From Phenylobacterium sp. LH3H17 (lineage in GTDB: Bacteria; Pseudomonadota; Alphaproteobacteria; Caulobacterales; Caulobacteraceae): a stretch of DNA of 64,000 nt. The number at the start of each line of letters is the position of its first letter. Position 1 is the first letter of the stretch. A model generated the notes under the pieces. It searched no databases. It had not been told where the DNA came from and saw nothing but the letters and a program-made list of their open reading frames with translations. Location of the stretch: contig NZ_CP101283.1 in the NCBI RefSeq assembly GCF_024298925.1, positions 3,291,001-3,355,000 of the forward strand. Reading direction: 5' to 3'. The translations under genes and the position numbers were made by a program. Positions 50,468 through 62,635 of the stretch are shown one piece after another.

Positions 50468-50878
50468 ATGACCGAATTCCGACGCGTCACCGACAACCTT
50501 TCCGTCAGCCCCCAGATCGCGCTCGACGATCTGGCCAGGGCCAAGTCCGAGGGGTTCAAGCTGGTGATCAACAACCGGCCCGACGGGGAAGACCCGTCGC
50601 AGCCGACCAGCGCCGAGGTCGAGGCCGCGGCGCGGGCGCTCGGCCTGGATTATGCGCACATCCCGGTGCGGGGCGGGCCGACCCCGGATCAGGTGGAGGC
50701 CAATCGTCTCGCCGTGGAGCAGGCCGACGGGCCGGTGCTGGCCTTCTGCCGCTCGGGGACCCGCTCGATCGTCACCTGGTCGCTGGGCGAGTTCCAGGCC
50801 GACGCCCGGACCCGTGACGAGTTGGTCGAACTGGGCGCCCAGGCGGGCTACGACCTCGCGGGGGCCTTCCCGCGCTAG
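50468..50878 (+). CDS. TIGR01244/DUF442-family phosphatase-like protein
   Basis: 136 residues. The start is set at 50468 (MTEFRRVTDNLSVSPQI); the long open frame upstream is a shadow. The fold is that of small dual-specificity phosphatases, with LVINNRPDGEDPSQP and the P-loop LAFCRSGTRS (Cys-X5-Arg). In some bacteria this domain is fused to an MBL-fold sulfur dioxygenase (BLH/Blh proteins). Here a separate MBL gene lies 205 bases downstream on the same strand. Substrate is unknown. The end overlaps a small convergent gene by four bases. Confidence 0.85.
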   Translation: MTEFRRVTDNLSVSPQIALDDLARAKSEGFKLVINNRPDGEDPSQPTSAEVEAAARALGLDYAHIPVRGGPTPDQVEANRLAVEQADGPVLAFCRSGTRSIVTWSLGEFQADARTRDELVELGAQAGYDLAGAFPR

Positions 50879-51021
50879 CGCGGCAGCTCAATGCGGGCGG
50901 CGACCGGCTCGGGCTGGTGGCCGGCCACGGCCAGCACCATCTGCGCCGCAAGGATACACAACAGGGCGAAGGCCGCGCGCTGAAGCCGTTTTGAAACAAA
51001 GATCGCCGCATCAGCCGCCAT
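50875..51021 (-). CDS. Small membrane protein, 48 residues
   Basis: ATG at 51021 with GAGGG a few bases upstream; stop at 50875 overlapping the end of the phosphatase gene. A basic N-terminal part (SKRLQRAAF) and one hydrophobic segment (about residues 18-34, FALLCILAAQMVLAVAG), then a short polar tail (HQPEPVAARIELPR). It fills the gap between two plus-strand genes. No family was recognised; similar in kind to the 45-residue protein at 3380-3517 but not alike in sequence. Confidence 0.5.
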   Translation of the reverse strand: MAADAAIFVSKRLQRAAFALLCILAAQMVLAVAGHQPEPVAARIELPR

Positions 51022-51082
51022 CGCGCCCTCGCTGGACTGCTTACCAGGGGTGTCGAGGCAAGACCGGCGCCGGAGCTGACCG

Positions 51083-51963
51083 ATGATTCCCTATGTGCGC
51101 GACATCACCTTCGACTACGGCGCCTGCGACCAGGTCTCGCCGCTGATCCGCCGGGTGGTGGCCAACAATCCCGGCCCCTTCACCTTCCTCGGCACCGGAA
51201 CCTATATCGTGGGCCAGGGCGAGGTTGCGGTGATCGACCCGGGTCCCGACCTGCCCGCGCATCTCGACGCGATCCTGGCGGCGCTGCAGCCCGGCGAGAC
51301 GGTCAGCCATATCCTGGTCACCCATCACCACTCCGACCACTCGCCGCTCGCCAGGCCTCTGCAGGAGAAGACCGGCGCGCCGATCTACGGCTGCGCGGTA
51401 GGCGTCCAGGCCGAGGAATCGACCATCAAGACCGAGGCTGGGGCCGACTACGGCTTTTCCCCCGACATCAGCCTGTGCGGCGGCGGCGCGGTGCTGAAGG
51501 GTCCCAACTGGACCCTGGAGGCCATCGCCACGCCGGGCCACACCTCCAACCACATCTGCTTCGCCCTGCACGAGGAGAACGCGCTGTTCTCCGGCGACCA
51601 CATCATGGGCTGGTCGACCACCGTGATCACCCCGCCCGACGGCGACATGACCGACTACATGGAGAGCCTTGACCTGGTGAGGGCGCGCGGCTTTGCGACC
51701 CTGTGGCCGACCCATGGCCCGCCGGTCACCGAGGTGACGCCCTTCGTCGACGCCTATATCGCCCACCGCCGGGCGCGCGAGGCCCAGGTGCTGGCCGCTG
51801 TGGCCGAGGGACACGGGCGGATCAAGGACATGGTGCCGGTGCTCTACGCCGCGGTCGACAAGCGACTGTGGCCGGCGGCCGCGCGTTCGGTCCTGGGCCA
51901 CATGATCGATCTGGTCCGCCGGGGCCTTGTGACCGCCGACGGCGAGGCCGGCCTCGACAGCGA

Positions 51964-51982
<19 letters not shown>
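51083..51982 (+). CDS. MBL-fold metallo-hydrolase (LACTB2-like)
   Basis: 299 residues. Metal site LVTHHHSDHSPLA (HxHxDH), further ligands in TPGHTSNHICF, SGDHIMGW and the C-terminal TLWPTHGPPV. A winged-helix-like C-terminal domain (AAVAEGHGRIKDMVPVLY) is typical of LACTB2/endoribonuclease-like and of hydroxyacylglutathione-like hydrolases. So it may be a ribonuclease or a small-ester hydrolase. It ends 19 bases into the convergent acyl-CoA ligase gene. Confidence 0.88.
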
Positions 51983-54264
<2,282 letters not shown>

Positions 54265-54389
54265 ATAGTCTCCTCCCAGCCCCGGCCCTTCTGGACTCGG
54301 CATTAAGCTAGTTTCCACAGGCGCTTTCCGCAATGCGGCGCCCGTTTGAGGCGAGGAACCGCCTATCTCGGGGCGCCCGCCCGCCGAGA

Positions 54390-55064
54390 TCAGCGCGGCG
54401 GCCCAGCCTTGCGCGCGGTAACCACCGCCCGCTCCAGGGCCCGGTCGTCGAGTCCGCCTTTCACCAGGAACGGTCCGACCAGATAACCCGGCGTCCCCTG
54501 AAGGCCCAGCGACCACGCCTGCGCCGCATGGGCCTCCAGCCGGGCCTCGATCGCCGCGGCATGGGCGGCCTGCTCCGCCTCCAGCCTCGGCCAGTCGACG
54601 CCGGCCTCGACGGCGATGGCGCGAATCCGGTCGGCGTCGAGCTTGGCGCGGCTCGCCATCAGGCCGCGGTGGACGGCCGCGTAACGGCCCTGGCGGTCCG
54701 CGGCGAGCGCGACGCGGGCGGCCTGGGTCGAGGCCTCGCCCAGGATGGGCCAATCCTTGTAGACCACCCGCACCCGCCCATCCCGCGCGGCCAGCCGCTC
54801 CAGCGCCGCGTCGGTCTGCTTGCAGACCGGGCACTGGTAGTCGGTGAACACCACGACCACCACGTCCGCGCTGGCCAGGCCGAGGCTGGGCGCCCCGTCG
54901 TCCTTCAGCACGGCGGCGACCACGGGGGTGAGTTCCAGCTTGCGCCAGGGCGGCGGCCGCGACTGGAACCACCAGGTCGCCAGCAGTCCCAGCCCCACCG
55001 CGACGGCGAGCGTCAGGCGGGGCCGACGGGCGGCCAGCGAGGCGCGGGGTTCGGCGTTCGGCAT
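54390..55064 (-). CDS. DsbA-family thioredoxin-fold protein, membrane-anchored
   Basis: Start at 55064 (MPNAEPRASLAAR); the long frame upstream is a shadow of the flavoprotein gene. 224 residues. An N-terminal helix (about 17-34) is a signal anchor. Thioredoxin fold with VVVFTDYQCPVCKQTDAAL (CPVC active site), cis-Pro loop in LGLQGTPGYLVGPF, and the helical insertion between. It belongs to the DsbA/DsbG-like Thioredoxin_4 group and acts on periplasmic disulfides. Divergent from the flavoprotein gene at 55164. Confidence 0.88.
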   Translation of the reverse strand: MPNAEPRASLAARRPRLTLAVAVGLGLLATWWFQSRPPPWRKLELTPVVAAVLKDDGAPSLGLASADVVVVVFTDYQCPVCKQTDAALERLAARDGRVRVVYKDWPILGEASTQAARVALAADRQGRYAAVHRGLMASRAKLDADRIRAIAVEAGVDWPRLEAEQAAHAAAIEARLEAHAAQAWSLGLQGTPGYLVGPFLVKGGLDDRALERAVVTARKAGPPR

Positions 55065-55163
55065 GGGTCGGGGGTCGCCCGGAATCCGGCCAAGCGCAAG
55101 CCCGGCGATTGACTTGCTCCCCGCCTCCGTATCGAAACGGCGCGAGTTCGGAGAGACGAGACC

Positions 55164-56345
55164 TTGGAATCCTTCGACGTCGTGGTGGTCGGGGCCGGCG
55201 CGGCGGGCATGATGTGCGCCATCGAGGCGGGCCGGCGCGGACGCAGGGTGCTGGTGATCGACCATGCGGCGGCGGCGGGCGAGAAGATCCGCATCTCCGG
55301 CGGCGGGCGCTGCAACTTCACCAATATCAACGCCGGGCCCGCCAACTTCCTGTCGGCCAACCCGCACTTCGCCATCTCGGCCCTGCGACGCTACACCTCC
55401 AAAGACTTCGTCGGCTGGGTGGAGCGGTCCGGCATCGCCTATCACGAGAAGACCCTGGGCCAGTTGTTCTGCGACGGCTCGGCCAGGGAGATCATCGCCA
55501 TGCTGCTGGACGCCATGCGCGAGGCGGGCGTGACGCTGCGGCTGCGAACCGCGGTGGCCAGGGTCGACAGGACCGATGACGGCTTTCACCTCACCCTCAC
55601 CGACGGCCGTACGATCGCCTGCGCGGCCCTGGTGGTCGCCAGCGGCGGCAAGTCGATCCCCAAGATGGGCGCCACCGGATGGGGCTACGAGATCGCCCAG
55701 CAGTTCGGCCTGCGGATCGTCGAGACCCGGACCGCCCTCGTGCCCCTGACCTTCGAGGTCGGCATGCTCGAACGGCTGAAACCCCTGGCCGGGGTGGCTG
55801 TCGACGCCGTGGTCGCCCATGGCAAGACCCAGTTCGCCGAGGCCATGCTGTTCACGCACCGAGGGCTGAGCGGTCCGGCCATCCTGCAAATCTCGTCCTT
55901 CTGGCGCGAGGGCGAGGAGATCCTCATCGACATGGCGCCGGGGATCGACATCGCCCAGACCCTGAAGGCCGCTCGCTCGGCGCGGGGCAAGCAGGCCGTG
56001 GTGACGGTCCTGTCCGAGCACCTGCCGCGCCGCCTGGCCCAGATGATCGCCGAGGAGGCCGGGGCCACCGGCAATGTCGGCGACCTGTCCGACAAGGCGA
56101 TCGCGCGGCTCGACGCGGCGGTGAACGCCTGGCGGGTCAAGCCGGTCGGCTCGGAAGGCTATCGCACCGCCGAAGTCACCCTGGGCGGCGTGGACACCCG
56201 CGACCTGGACTCCAAGACCATGGCGGCTCGCGAGGTCCCCGGCCTCTATTTCATCGGCGAGGTGGTGGACGTCACCGGCTGGCTCGGCGGCTACAATTTC
56301 CAATGGGCGTGGTCGTCGGGGTGGGTGGCCGGCCAGGCGGCGTAG
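55164..56345 (+). CDS. HI0933/YhiN-family FAD oxidoreductase
   Basis: TTG start at 55164 with CGGAGAG nine bases upstream. 393 residues. Dinucleotide-binding start VVVVGAGAAGMMCAIEAGRRG, then EKIRISGGGRCNFTN, the family signature, ASGGKSIPKMGATGWGYEIA, and the C-terminal GLYFIGEVVDVTGWLGGYNFQWAWSSG. Members are flavoproteins of unknown reaction, some linked to tRNA or heme chemistry only by guess. A second, more distant member lies on the opposite strand just downstream. Confidence 0.92.
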   Translation: MESFDVVVVGAGAAGMMCAIEAGRRGRRVLVIDHAAAAGEKIRISGGGRCNFTNINAGPANFLSANPHFAISALRRYTSKDFVGWVERSGIAYHEKTLGQLFCDGSAREIIAMLLDAMREAGVTLRLRTAVARVDRTDDGFHLTLTDGRTIACAALVVASGGKSIPKMGATGWGYEIAQQFGLRIVETRTALVPLTFEVGMLERLKPLAGVAVDAVVAHGKTQFAEAMLFTHRGLSGPAILQISSFWREGEEILIDMAPGIDIAQTLKAARSARGKQAVVTVLSEHLPRRLAQMIAEEAGATGNVGDLSDKAIARLDAAVNAWRVKPVGSEGYRTAEVTLGGVDTRDLDSKTMAAREVPGLYFIGEVVDVTGWLGGYNFQWAWSSGWVAGQAA

Positions 56346-56370
56346 TGTCGTCCCCCAGGAGCGGAAGCAG

Positions 56371-57549
56371 CTAGGAAAGGCGCTTCAAGACCCCCTTCGC
56401 CGCCGCCACGCCGGTGGAAAAACAGGCCTGCAGCAGGTAGCCGCCGGTAGGGGCTTCCCAGTCCAGCATCTCTCCCGCCACGAACACGCCCGGTCGGTCG
56501 CGCAGCATCAGGCTCTCGTCCAGCGACGGGAACGCCACCCCGCCGGCGGTGGAGATGGCGCGTTCGATCGGCTGCACGCCGGTGAGCCGGATCGGAACCG
56601 ACTTGATGCGGCGGGCGAGGCTCGCGGGCTCCTTCGGCACGTGGCCGGCCTCCCGCAGCAGGCCGATCTCCGCGGGGTTTAGCCCCGCCTTGCGCAGGAC
56701 ATTGGTCACGGTCTGGCCGGGACCGGCGGCCGCCAGCCTGGTCCCCAGGCGCTGGGCGGGCAAGGCCGGCCGCAGATCGATCTCAAGGGTCACCGGGCCG
56801 GCCACCGCGATGGCGTCCCGCAGGGCCCCCGACAGGGCATAGACCGCGCCGCCCTCGATTCCGGCCGCGGTCAGCATCACCTCGCCCCGCACCGTGCGGC
56901 CGCCGAAGCTGAGCGCCAGGGCCTTGAGCGGCGTCCCGGCGAAGGCTTCGCGGAACACCTCGCTCCAGGCGACCTGGAAGCCGCAGTTGGCAGGTTGGAG
57001 CGGCGCGATCTCTGTCCCGGTCAGCAGCGACGTCCAGCCGCCGTCCGAGCCGAGCTTGGGCCAGCTCGCCCCGCCCAGCGCCAGGATGGTCGCCTTCGGG
57101 TGGGCGGTCTCGCCGCTCTTGAAGGTCAGATCGCCCTCCGCGTTCCAGCCCGTCCACTCCTGGCGCAGGCGGAACTCGACCCCTCGCTCCGCCAAGCGCG
57201 CCAGCCAGGCCCGCAACAGGGGGGAGGCCTTGAGCGCCTTGGGAAACACCCGGCCGCTGGAGCCGATGAAGGTCTCCTGGCCCAGGCCCTCGGCCCAGAC
57301 GATCAGGTCGATGGGGGAAAACGCCTCAAGCCAGGGCCTCACGGTCTCCGCCCGCGATCCGAAGCGCCCGATAAAGGCGTCCAGATCCTCCGAGTGGGTG
57401 AGGTTCAGCCCGCCGCGCCCCGCCATCAGGAACTTGCGCCCCAGGCTGGGCATGCGGTCGTAGACCGTGACGGAGCGCCCCGCGCCGCTGAGCACCTCGG
57501 CCGCCATCAGGCCCGCGGGTCCACCGCCAATGATCGCGACGTCAATCAT
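56371..57549 (-). CDS. TIGR03862-family flavoprotein (HI0933-related)
   Basis: Start at 57549 because it overlaps the stop of the upstream gene (ATGA). 392 residues. FAD site VAIIGGGPAGLMAAEVL, GRKFLMAGRGGLNLTHSED (the counterpart of the GGGRCN motif), LALGGASWPKLGSDGGW, and C-terminal VFVAGEMLDWEAPTGGYLLQACFSTG. A diverged branch of the family in the previous entry; reaction unknown. Third gene of a coupled run pdxH - kinase/ATPase - this gene, each overlapping the next by four bases. Confidence 0.9.
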   Translation of the reverse strand: MIDVAIIGGGPAGLMAAEVLSGAGRSVTVYDRMPSLGRKFLMAGRGGLNLTHSEDLDAFIGRFGSRAETVRPWLEAFSPIDLIVWAEGLGQETFIGSSGRVFPKALKASPLLRAWLARLAERGVEFRLRQEWTGWNAEGDLTFKSGETAHPKATILALGGASWPKLGSDGGWTSLLTGTEIAPLQPANCGFQVAWSEVFREAFAGTPLKALALSFGGRTVRGEVMLTAAGIEGGAVYALSGALRDAIAVAGPVTLEIDLRPALPAQRLGTRLAAAGPGQTVTNVLRKAGLNPAEIGLLREAGHVPKEPASLARRIKSVPIRLTGVQPIERAISTAGGVAFPSLDESLMLRDRPGVFVAGEMLDWEAPTGGYLLQACFSTGVAAAKGVLKRLS

Positions 57550-59039
57550 AGGTTCGCATAGGTCGCCGACCATGCCTCCGCTGCGTCCTGGGCCGGGCCG
57601 GAGGCGTCGACCCGCACCCAGCCGATCTCGCCGACATCGCGGTCGAGCTGCATCTGCAGGGTCGCGACGGTGGCGTCCGAGGCGTCCCCGTCCCGGCCCT
57701 CGATGCGGGCGGCCAGCGCCTCCGGCGAAGCCTCCAGCCAGATTCCGTGGAAGGGAACGCCGGCGAGGATGGCGGTCTCCTCGACCTGGGCGCGGCGATC
57801 CGGCCCGATGAAGGTGGCGTCGACCACCACGGCGCGGCCGGCCGCCAGCAGGCGCCGCGCCTCGGCGAACAGGGTGTCGTAGACCTCGGCGTAGAAGGCC
57901 GGCGAGTAGACGCTGGCCGGCATGCGTGCGTCCGGCGCCACCTTCAGCAGCCGCTTGCGGATCTCATCGGTGCGCAGCACCACGGCGCCGGGCGAGGCGC
58001 CCAGGCCGGGGGCGATCAGCCGGGCGAAGGTCGACTTGCCCGAGCCCGAAAGCCCGCCCACCGCCGTCAGCTTGGGCGGCGGCGGCGACAGGTGAGCGAG
58101 CGCCGCGTCAAGATAGGCGATGGCTGCGGCGTCATCGCCGCTGTGGGCCTGGACGTGGGCCCGCACCCCGGCCCGCACCGCCAGCATGAGCGGCAGGGTC
58201 GCCAGGCCGTCCAGGATCTCCGGGCCGAAATGGCGTCCCGCCTCGTCCAGATAGGCCGACAGCACCCGCACCGCGGCGTCGCGCCGGCGGCGGAAATCCA
58301 GGTCCATCAGCAGGAAGGCCAGGTCGTACTGGATGTCGATGTCCGACAGCACGTCGTTGAACTCAATGCAGTCGAAGAGGACCGGCTGGCCGTCCTCCAG
58401 CAGGATGTTTCCCAGGTGCAGGTCGGCGTGGCAGTGCCGGGCCAGGCCCGCCGTGCGCCGGGCGTCCAGCAGGGCCTCGCGGCGGAAATATTCGGCGTCG
58501 GTCGCCGCGACCACCGCCTCGACCCGGGCCTCGCCCAGGCGGCCGGTCATCTCCCGCAGCAGCTTGGCGTTGGAGTCGATGGTGTATTTCAGCGCCTTTC
58601 CGCCCCCGCCCTGCGGTCGGACAGTAGCAGCCGCATGGGCCACGGCCACCACCCGGCCCAGGGAATCGGCCAACGGTCCGGTCACCGCCCAGGGCTGGGC
58701 CGACAACACCGCGTTCTCGTCGAAGCGGCGCATCTCCAGCACGTGCTCGACCACCGTGCCCGGCCCGTCCAGCTCCAGGCCGCCGCTCGGGGCGCGGGTC
58801 ACCTTGCGCACGGCGCGGTAGATGTCGGACGAGGCGGCGCGGTTGAACCGCAGCTCGCGCTCCAGCGCCCAGAGCCGCAGCTCCAGGCTGGAATAGTCGA
58901 GATAGCCGAGATCGACGCGGCGCTTGACCTTGTAGGCGGTCTCCCCGGCCAGGAAGACCCGGGCGCAGGCGGTCTCGATGCCCTTTTCGGACGCCTTGCC
59001 GAACCAGGCGGCGACCTCGGCCTCTTCCAGGTCGTTCAC
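57546..59039 (-). CDS. Aminoglycoside-phosphotransferase-like / P-loop ATPase fusion
   Basis: GTG start at 59039 overlapping the pdxH stop (GTGA). 497 residues. The N-terminal 320 residues are a kinase-like APH fold: [35 protein letters not shown] (catalytic loop with HADLHLGN) and LFDCIEFND. The C-terminal 170 residues are a zeta-toxin/shikimate-kinase-like P-loop domain: [39 protein letters not shown]. Such fusions are common in alphaproteobacteria; no substrate is established. Nothing shows antibiotic resistance here. Confidence 0.88.
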   Translation of the reverse strand: MNDLEEAEVAAWFGKASEKGIETACARVFLAGETAYKVKRRVDLGYLDYSSLELRLWALERELRFNRAASSDIYRAVRKVTRAPSGGLELDGPGTVVEHVLEMRRFDENAVLSAQPWAVTGPLADSLGRVVAVAHAAATVRPQGGGGKALKYTIDSNAKLLREMTGRLGEARVEAVVAATDAEYFRREALLDARRTAGLARHCHADLHLGNILLEDGQPVLFDCIEFNDVLSDIDIQYDLAFLLMDLDFRRRRDAAVRVLSAYLDEAGRHFGPEILDGLATLPLMLAVRAGVRAHVQAHSGDDAAAIAYLDAALAHLSPPPPKLTAVGGLSGSGKSTFARLIAPGLGASPGAVVLRTDEIRKRLLKVAPDARMPASVYSPAFYAEVYDTLFAEARRLLAAGRAVVVDATFIGPDRRAQVEETAILAGVPFHGIWLEASPEALAARIEGRDGDASDATVATLQMQLDRDVGEIGWVRVDASGPAQDAAEAWSATYANL

Positions 59040-59698
59040 GGGTAGAGCCGTTCGGTGGTCCAGCCCTGACCCGACCGCACGAAGACCAGCCGCTCATGCA
59101 GGCGGAACGGCCGGTCGCGCCAGAACTCGATTCTGTCGGGCCGCACGCGCCAGCCCGACCAGTGCGGCGGACGGGTCACCTTGCCCAGGCCGAACTTCAG
59201 GCCGATCTCGGCGATCCTCTTCTCCAGGGCCAGGCGGTCGGGCAGGACCCGTGACTGGTCCGAGGCCCAGGCGCCGATCTGGGCGGACCGGGCGCGGGTG
59301 GCGAAATAGGCGTCGGCCTCTTCCGGTGTCACCGGCGAGATGGTCCCGCGCACCCGCACCTGGCGGCGCAGGGACTTCCAGTGGAACAGCAGGGCGGCCT
59401 TGGGATTGGCGGCGAGCTGACGTCCCTTGGCGCTGCCCAGGTTGGAATAGAAGACGAAGCCGTCGGGGCCGGCGTCCTTCAGCAGCACCATGCGCGCGTC
59501 GGGCATTCCGGACTCATCGACGGTGGCCAGCGCCATACCGTTGGCGTCGCTGGGCTCCTTGGCCACGGCCTCTTTCATCCATTCGGCGAAGAGGGCGAAC
59601 GGGTCCTGGGCGGTCAGCAGCGGCGGCGGCTCGGCGTTCGTCACCTGACGAACGTAGTCGTCCTCACTGGGGGAGGCGGGAATGTCAGCCTTGCTCAT
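59036..59698 (-). CDS. pdxH: Pyridoxamine 5'-phosphate oxidase
   Basis: Start at 59698 ([16 protein letters not shown]); an in-frame ATG ten codons earlier gives a basic extension without support. 220 residues. FMN enzyme making pyridoxal 5'-phosphate. Signatures: [66 protein letters not shown], and the C-terminal [18 protein letters not shown] with RLHERLVF. Complete by family standards. First gene of a three-gene coupled run. Confidence 0.95.
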   Translation of the reverse strand: MSKADIPASPSEDDYVRQVTNAEPPPLLTAQDPFALFAEWMKEAVAKEPSDANGMALATVDESGMPDARMVLLKDAGPDGFVFYSNLGSAKGRQLAANPKAALLFHWKSLRRQVRVRGTISPVTPEEADAYFATRARSAQIGAWASDQSRVLPDRLALEKRIAEIGLKFGLGKVTRPPHWSGWRVRPDRIEFWRDRPFRLHERLVFVRSGQGWTTERLYP

Positions 59699-59776
59699 GG
59701 CCCGCCTATAGCGCGCGGCCGCCGTCACGTCAGCGCTTAACGCCGCATTGACGCGGGCCGGGCGAGACTCCGGGGG

Positions 59777-60490
59777 ATGGCCGGAACCAAATCGTCAGTC
59801 ATGAGCGGCAAGCGCGCCCGCGAGGTGCTGGGTGTCGCAACCCACGCGACCCCCGCCGAACTGCGCCGCGCCTTCCGCGAGGCCGCCAAGCTGGCCCACC
59901 CCGACCGCAGGGGCGGCGACGCCGCCCGCTTCCGCGAGGTCGTGGAAGCTTATCACCTGCTGCACGAGGCCAAGCCCTCCGACCGCATCCTCCAGCCGCC
60001 CGCCACCATGGCGCGGCCGGCCCGCCCCGCCGAGGGCAGGATCCTGCCTGTTCCGCCCCTGCTGGCCATGACCGGGGGACCGATGGAGCACGCCATGACC
60101 GACGGCCGGCGGATCATGCTCACCCTGCCGCCCGGCCTGCGGGCCGGTGACAAGGTCCGGGCCGGCGAGGCCGAGTTCGAGGTCGCCCTGCGTGGCGACG
60201 GTCAGATGTTGGTGCGGGGCGACGATCTTTGGATCACCGTGCCGCTCGATCCGCGCCTCCTGGCCGAGGGCGGCCGTATCGCGCTGGAGACGCCCCTTGG
60301 CCGTCGCGTGGTCTGGGTGACCAAGAAGGCCGGCGAGCGTGGTCTCGTGCGACTGGTCGGCCAGGGCCTGCCCGCCCGCGGCCGACATCGCCAGGGCCAT
60401 CTGTTCCTGCGTCTGACCGTCGCGGCCGGCGAGGCCAACTCCGCCGCCCGCACCCTGCGCCGACGCTTCGCCGCGGCCTGGGCGGCCTAG
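59777..60490 (+). CDS. DnaJ-domain protein without zinc finger
   Basis: 237 residues. J domain at about 10-70 with the HPD motif ([11 protein letters not shown]), ending in [13 protein letters not shown]. The C-terminal 150 residues resemble the substrate-binding beta domains of DnaJ/CbpA ([50 protein letters not shown]). The Gly/Phe linker and Cys-rich zinc finger are missing, so it is closer to CbpA than to DnaJ. Hsp70 co-chaperone is the likely role. Start at 59777 or at the ATG at 59801. Followed by aroC after 33 bases. Confidence 0.88.
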   Translation: MAGTKSSVMSGKRAREVLGVATHATPAELRRAFREAAKLAHPDRRGGDAARFREVVEAYHLLHEAKPSDRILQPPATMARPARPAEGRILPVPPLLAMTGGPMEHAMTDGRRIMLTLPPGLRAGDKVRAGEAEFEVALRGDGQMLVRGDDLWITVPLDPRLLAEGGRIALETPLGRRVVWVTKKAGERGLVRLVGQGLPARGRHRQGHLFLRLTVAAGEANSAARTLRRRFAAAWAA

Positions 60491-60523
60491 CGCTTCCCTC
60501 CTCCTGGTTCTAAAAGCGCGGCC

Positions 60524-61645
60524 ATGTCGCACAACAGCTTCGGCCACCTGTTCAGAGTCACCACCTGGGGCGAAAGCCACGGGCCGGCCCTTGGCTGCGT
60601 GGTCGACGGCTGCCCTCCCGGCGTCCCACTGACCGCCGAAGAGGTCCAGGTCTGGATGGACCAGCGCCGGCCGGGCCAGGGCAAGTTCGTCACCCAGCGC
60701 CAGGAGCCGGACGCGGTGAAGATCCTCTCCGGCGTCTTCCAGGACGAGAAGACCAAGGTGCAGGTCACCACCGGCACGCCGATCTCGATGCTCATCGAAA
60801 ATGTCGACCAGCGCAGCCGCGACTATGGCGAGATCGCCACCCAGTTCCGGCCGGGCCATGCCGACTACACCTATTTCGCCAAGTACGGCGTGCGCGACTA
60901 TCGCGGCGGCGGCCGGGCCTCGGCGCGCGAGACCGCCGCCCGGGTGGCCGCCGGCGCCGTGGCCCGCAATATCCTGCAGGGCGTCGCTATCCGCGGCGCA
61001 GTGGTCCAGATCGGGCCGCACGCGGTGGATCGGTCGCGCTTCGACTGGGACCAGCGCACCGAGAACCCCTTCTGGTGTCCGGACGCCGAGATGGTTCCAG
61101 TCTGGGAAGAGCATCTCGAGAAGGTCCGCAAGGCCGGCTCGTCGACCGGCGCCATCGTCGAGGTGGAGGCGAGCGGCGTGCCCGCCGGCTGGGGCGCTCC
61201 AGTCTATGGCAAGCTGGACGCCGAGCTTGCCGCGGCCCTGATGTCGATCAACGCCTCAAAGGGTGTCGAGATCGGCGCGGGTTTCGCCTCGGCCGCCTTC
61301 TCCGGCGAGGAGAACGCCGACGAGATGCGGATGGGCAACGATGGCCCTATGTTCCTGTCCAACAGCGCCGGCGGTATCCTCGGCGGCATCTCCTCCGGCC
61401 AGCCGGTGGTCGCCCGCGTCGCCTTCAAGCCCACATCCTCGATCCTCAGCCTGCGCCGCTCGATCGATGAGAACGCAGTGGAGATCGACCTGCGCACCAA
61501 GGGCCGCCACGACCCCTGCGTGGGCCTGCGCGCCGTGCCGGTGGTCGAGGCGATGACGGCCTGCGTACTGGCCGACGCCTTCCTGCGGCACCGGGCCCAG
61601 ACCGGCGGCGGAGCCTTTTCGCCCGGCCAAGACGGACGCGCCTGA
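60524..61645 (+). CDS. aroC: Chorismate synthase
   Basis: 373 residues. Last step of the shikimate pathway, converting EPSP to chorismate with reduced FMN. Motifs: [48 protein letters not shown], and [25 protein letters not shown], plus the R-K-GRHDPC block near the C-terminus. Length and motifs are complete. It is likely in one transcript with the DnaJ-like gene. Confidence 0.97.
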   Translation: MSHNSFGHLFRVTTWGESHGPALGCVVDGCPPGVPLTAEEVQVWMDQRRPGQGKFVTQRQEPDAVKILSGVFQDEKTKVQVTTGTPISMLIENVDQRSRDYGEIATQFRPGHADYTYFAKYGVRDYRGGGRASARETAARVAAGAVARNILQGVAIRGAVVQIGPHAVDRSRFDWDQRTENPFWCPDAEMVPVWEEHLEKVRKAGSSTGAIVEVEASGVPAGWGAPVYGKLDAELAAALMSINASKGVEIGAGFASAAFSGEENADEMRMGNDGPMFLSNSAGGILGGISSGQPVVARVAFKPTSSILSLRRSIDENAVEIDLRTKGRHDPCVGLRAVPVVEAMTACVLADAFLRHRAQTGGGAFSPGQDGRA

Positions 61646-61854
61646 GAGCAAACTCGGGCGGTTCTAACGCCCTTAAGTCGACTAGTCGACCGCGACGCAA
61701 GTTTAGATTGCGCCGGACTCGAAGAACGATGTTTTCCCTATTGACCGTGCTTCTGCGTCAAAGGTAATGACCCCGCCAGCGAGCGTCCGACATTTGATTC
61801 TCCGCAACCCTTGCGAGTTGAATCAGGCCGGAGATCAAGGATAGTCGGGCCCAA

Positions 61855-62364
61855 GTGCGCTTCGAGCTGCTGAAGATACTCGTCGTTGAAGACAACCGGC
61901 ACATGCGTGTCTTGCTGGCCGAGATTCTGCGCGCCATCGGAATCAACCAAATCTATGAGGCCTGCGACGGAGCCGAAGGGCTGCAGATGATGCGCAACCA
62001 CCCGGTCGACATCGTCCTGACCGACCTGGCCATGGAGCCGCTGGACGGTATCGATTTCGTCCGCCTGCTGCGCAACGCGGCCGACAGCCCCAATCAACTC
62101 GTCCCCGTCATCATGATCACCGGCCACTTCACCCTGGCGCGCATCCGCGAGGCGCGTGACGCGGGGGTGAACGAATTCCTGGCGAAGCCGATCACCGCGC
62201 GAGGGGTGATCGAACGTGTCCACCAGATCATCGACCACTCGCGGCCCTTCGTGCGCACCGACGACTATTTCGGGCCCGACCGGCGCCGGCGGAACGATCC
62301 GCGCTACGATGGGCCGCTACGGCGTGTCGCCGATGGCCCGCAGGCGCGCCTGGTGCAGATCTAA
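61855..62364 (+). CDS. Single-domain response regulator with basic C-terminal tail
   Basis: GTG start at 61855; AAGGA lies about 13 bases upstream, so the start is not certain. 169 residues. Receiver domain: ILVVEDNRHM (acidic pair), phospho-acceptor in DIVLTDLAMEPLDG, switch Thr in VIMITGH, Lys in EFLAKPI. After residue 125 comes the tail TDDYFGPDRRRRNDPRYDG, a conserved basic motif of alphaproteobacterial CheY-like proteins that lack an output domain. No kinase gene is nearby. The role is likely in protein-protein signalling. Confidence 0.85.
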   Translation: MRFELLKILVVEDNRHMRVLLAEILRAIGINQIYEACDGAEGLQMMRNHPVDIVLTDLAMEPLDGIDFVRLLRNAADSPNQLVPVIMITGHFTLARIREARDAGVNEFLAKPITARGVIERVHQIIDHSRPFVRTDDYFGPDRRRRNDPRYDGPLRRVADGPQARLVQI

Positions 62365-62407
62365 GCCGCGTCACCTTTTGGCGACGATTGGCGGCTAGGC
62401 AGGCGCC

Positions 62408-62635
62408 ATGTCCCGACTGCTCCTGCGTCTCGCCGCCCTCACCGTCCTCGGAGTCTCACTATCTGGGTGCCTGGCCATGGCCGCAGGCGCCGTGGTGGGC
62501 GGGGCGGTCGGGGTCGCTGGCGCGGCCGTCGGCGTGACGGCCAAGGGTGTGGGCATGGCCGCGGGCGCGGTGATCCCCGGCGGGGACGACGACGAGCATC
62601 GAAAGAGCGACCGGAAGCGCCGCGGCGACGACTAG
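62408..62635 (+). CDS. Small lipoprotein, 75 residues
   Basis: Signal with lipobox LSGC (Cys about 20), then an Ala/Gly/Val-rich hydrophobic part (GAVVGGAVGVAGAAVGV), which resembles glycine-zipper segments, and a charged C-terminus (GGDDDEHRKSDRKRRGDD). Function unknown. Ends four bases into the convergent queD gene. Confidence 0.75.
   Translation: MSRLLLRLAALTVLGVSLSGCLAMAAGAVVGGAVGVAGAAVGVTAKGVGMAAGAVIPGGDDDEHRKSDRKRRGDD

Noticed and set aside
57546..59039. Aminoglycoside resistance gene
   Set aside because: The APH-like fold is shared by many metabolite kinases; fusion to a P-loop domain and coupling with pdxH argue against a resistance role.
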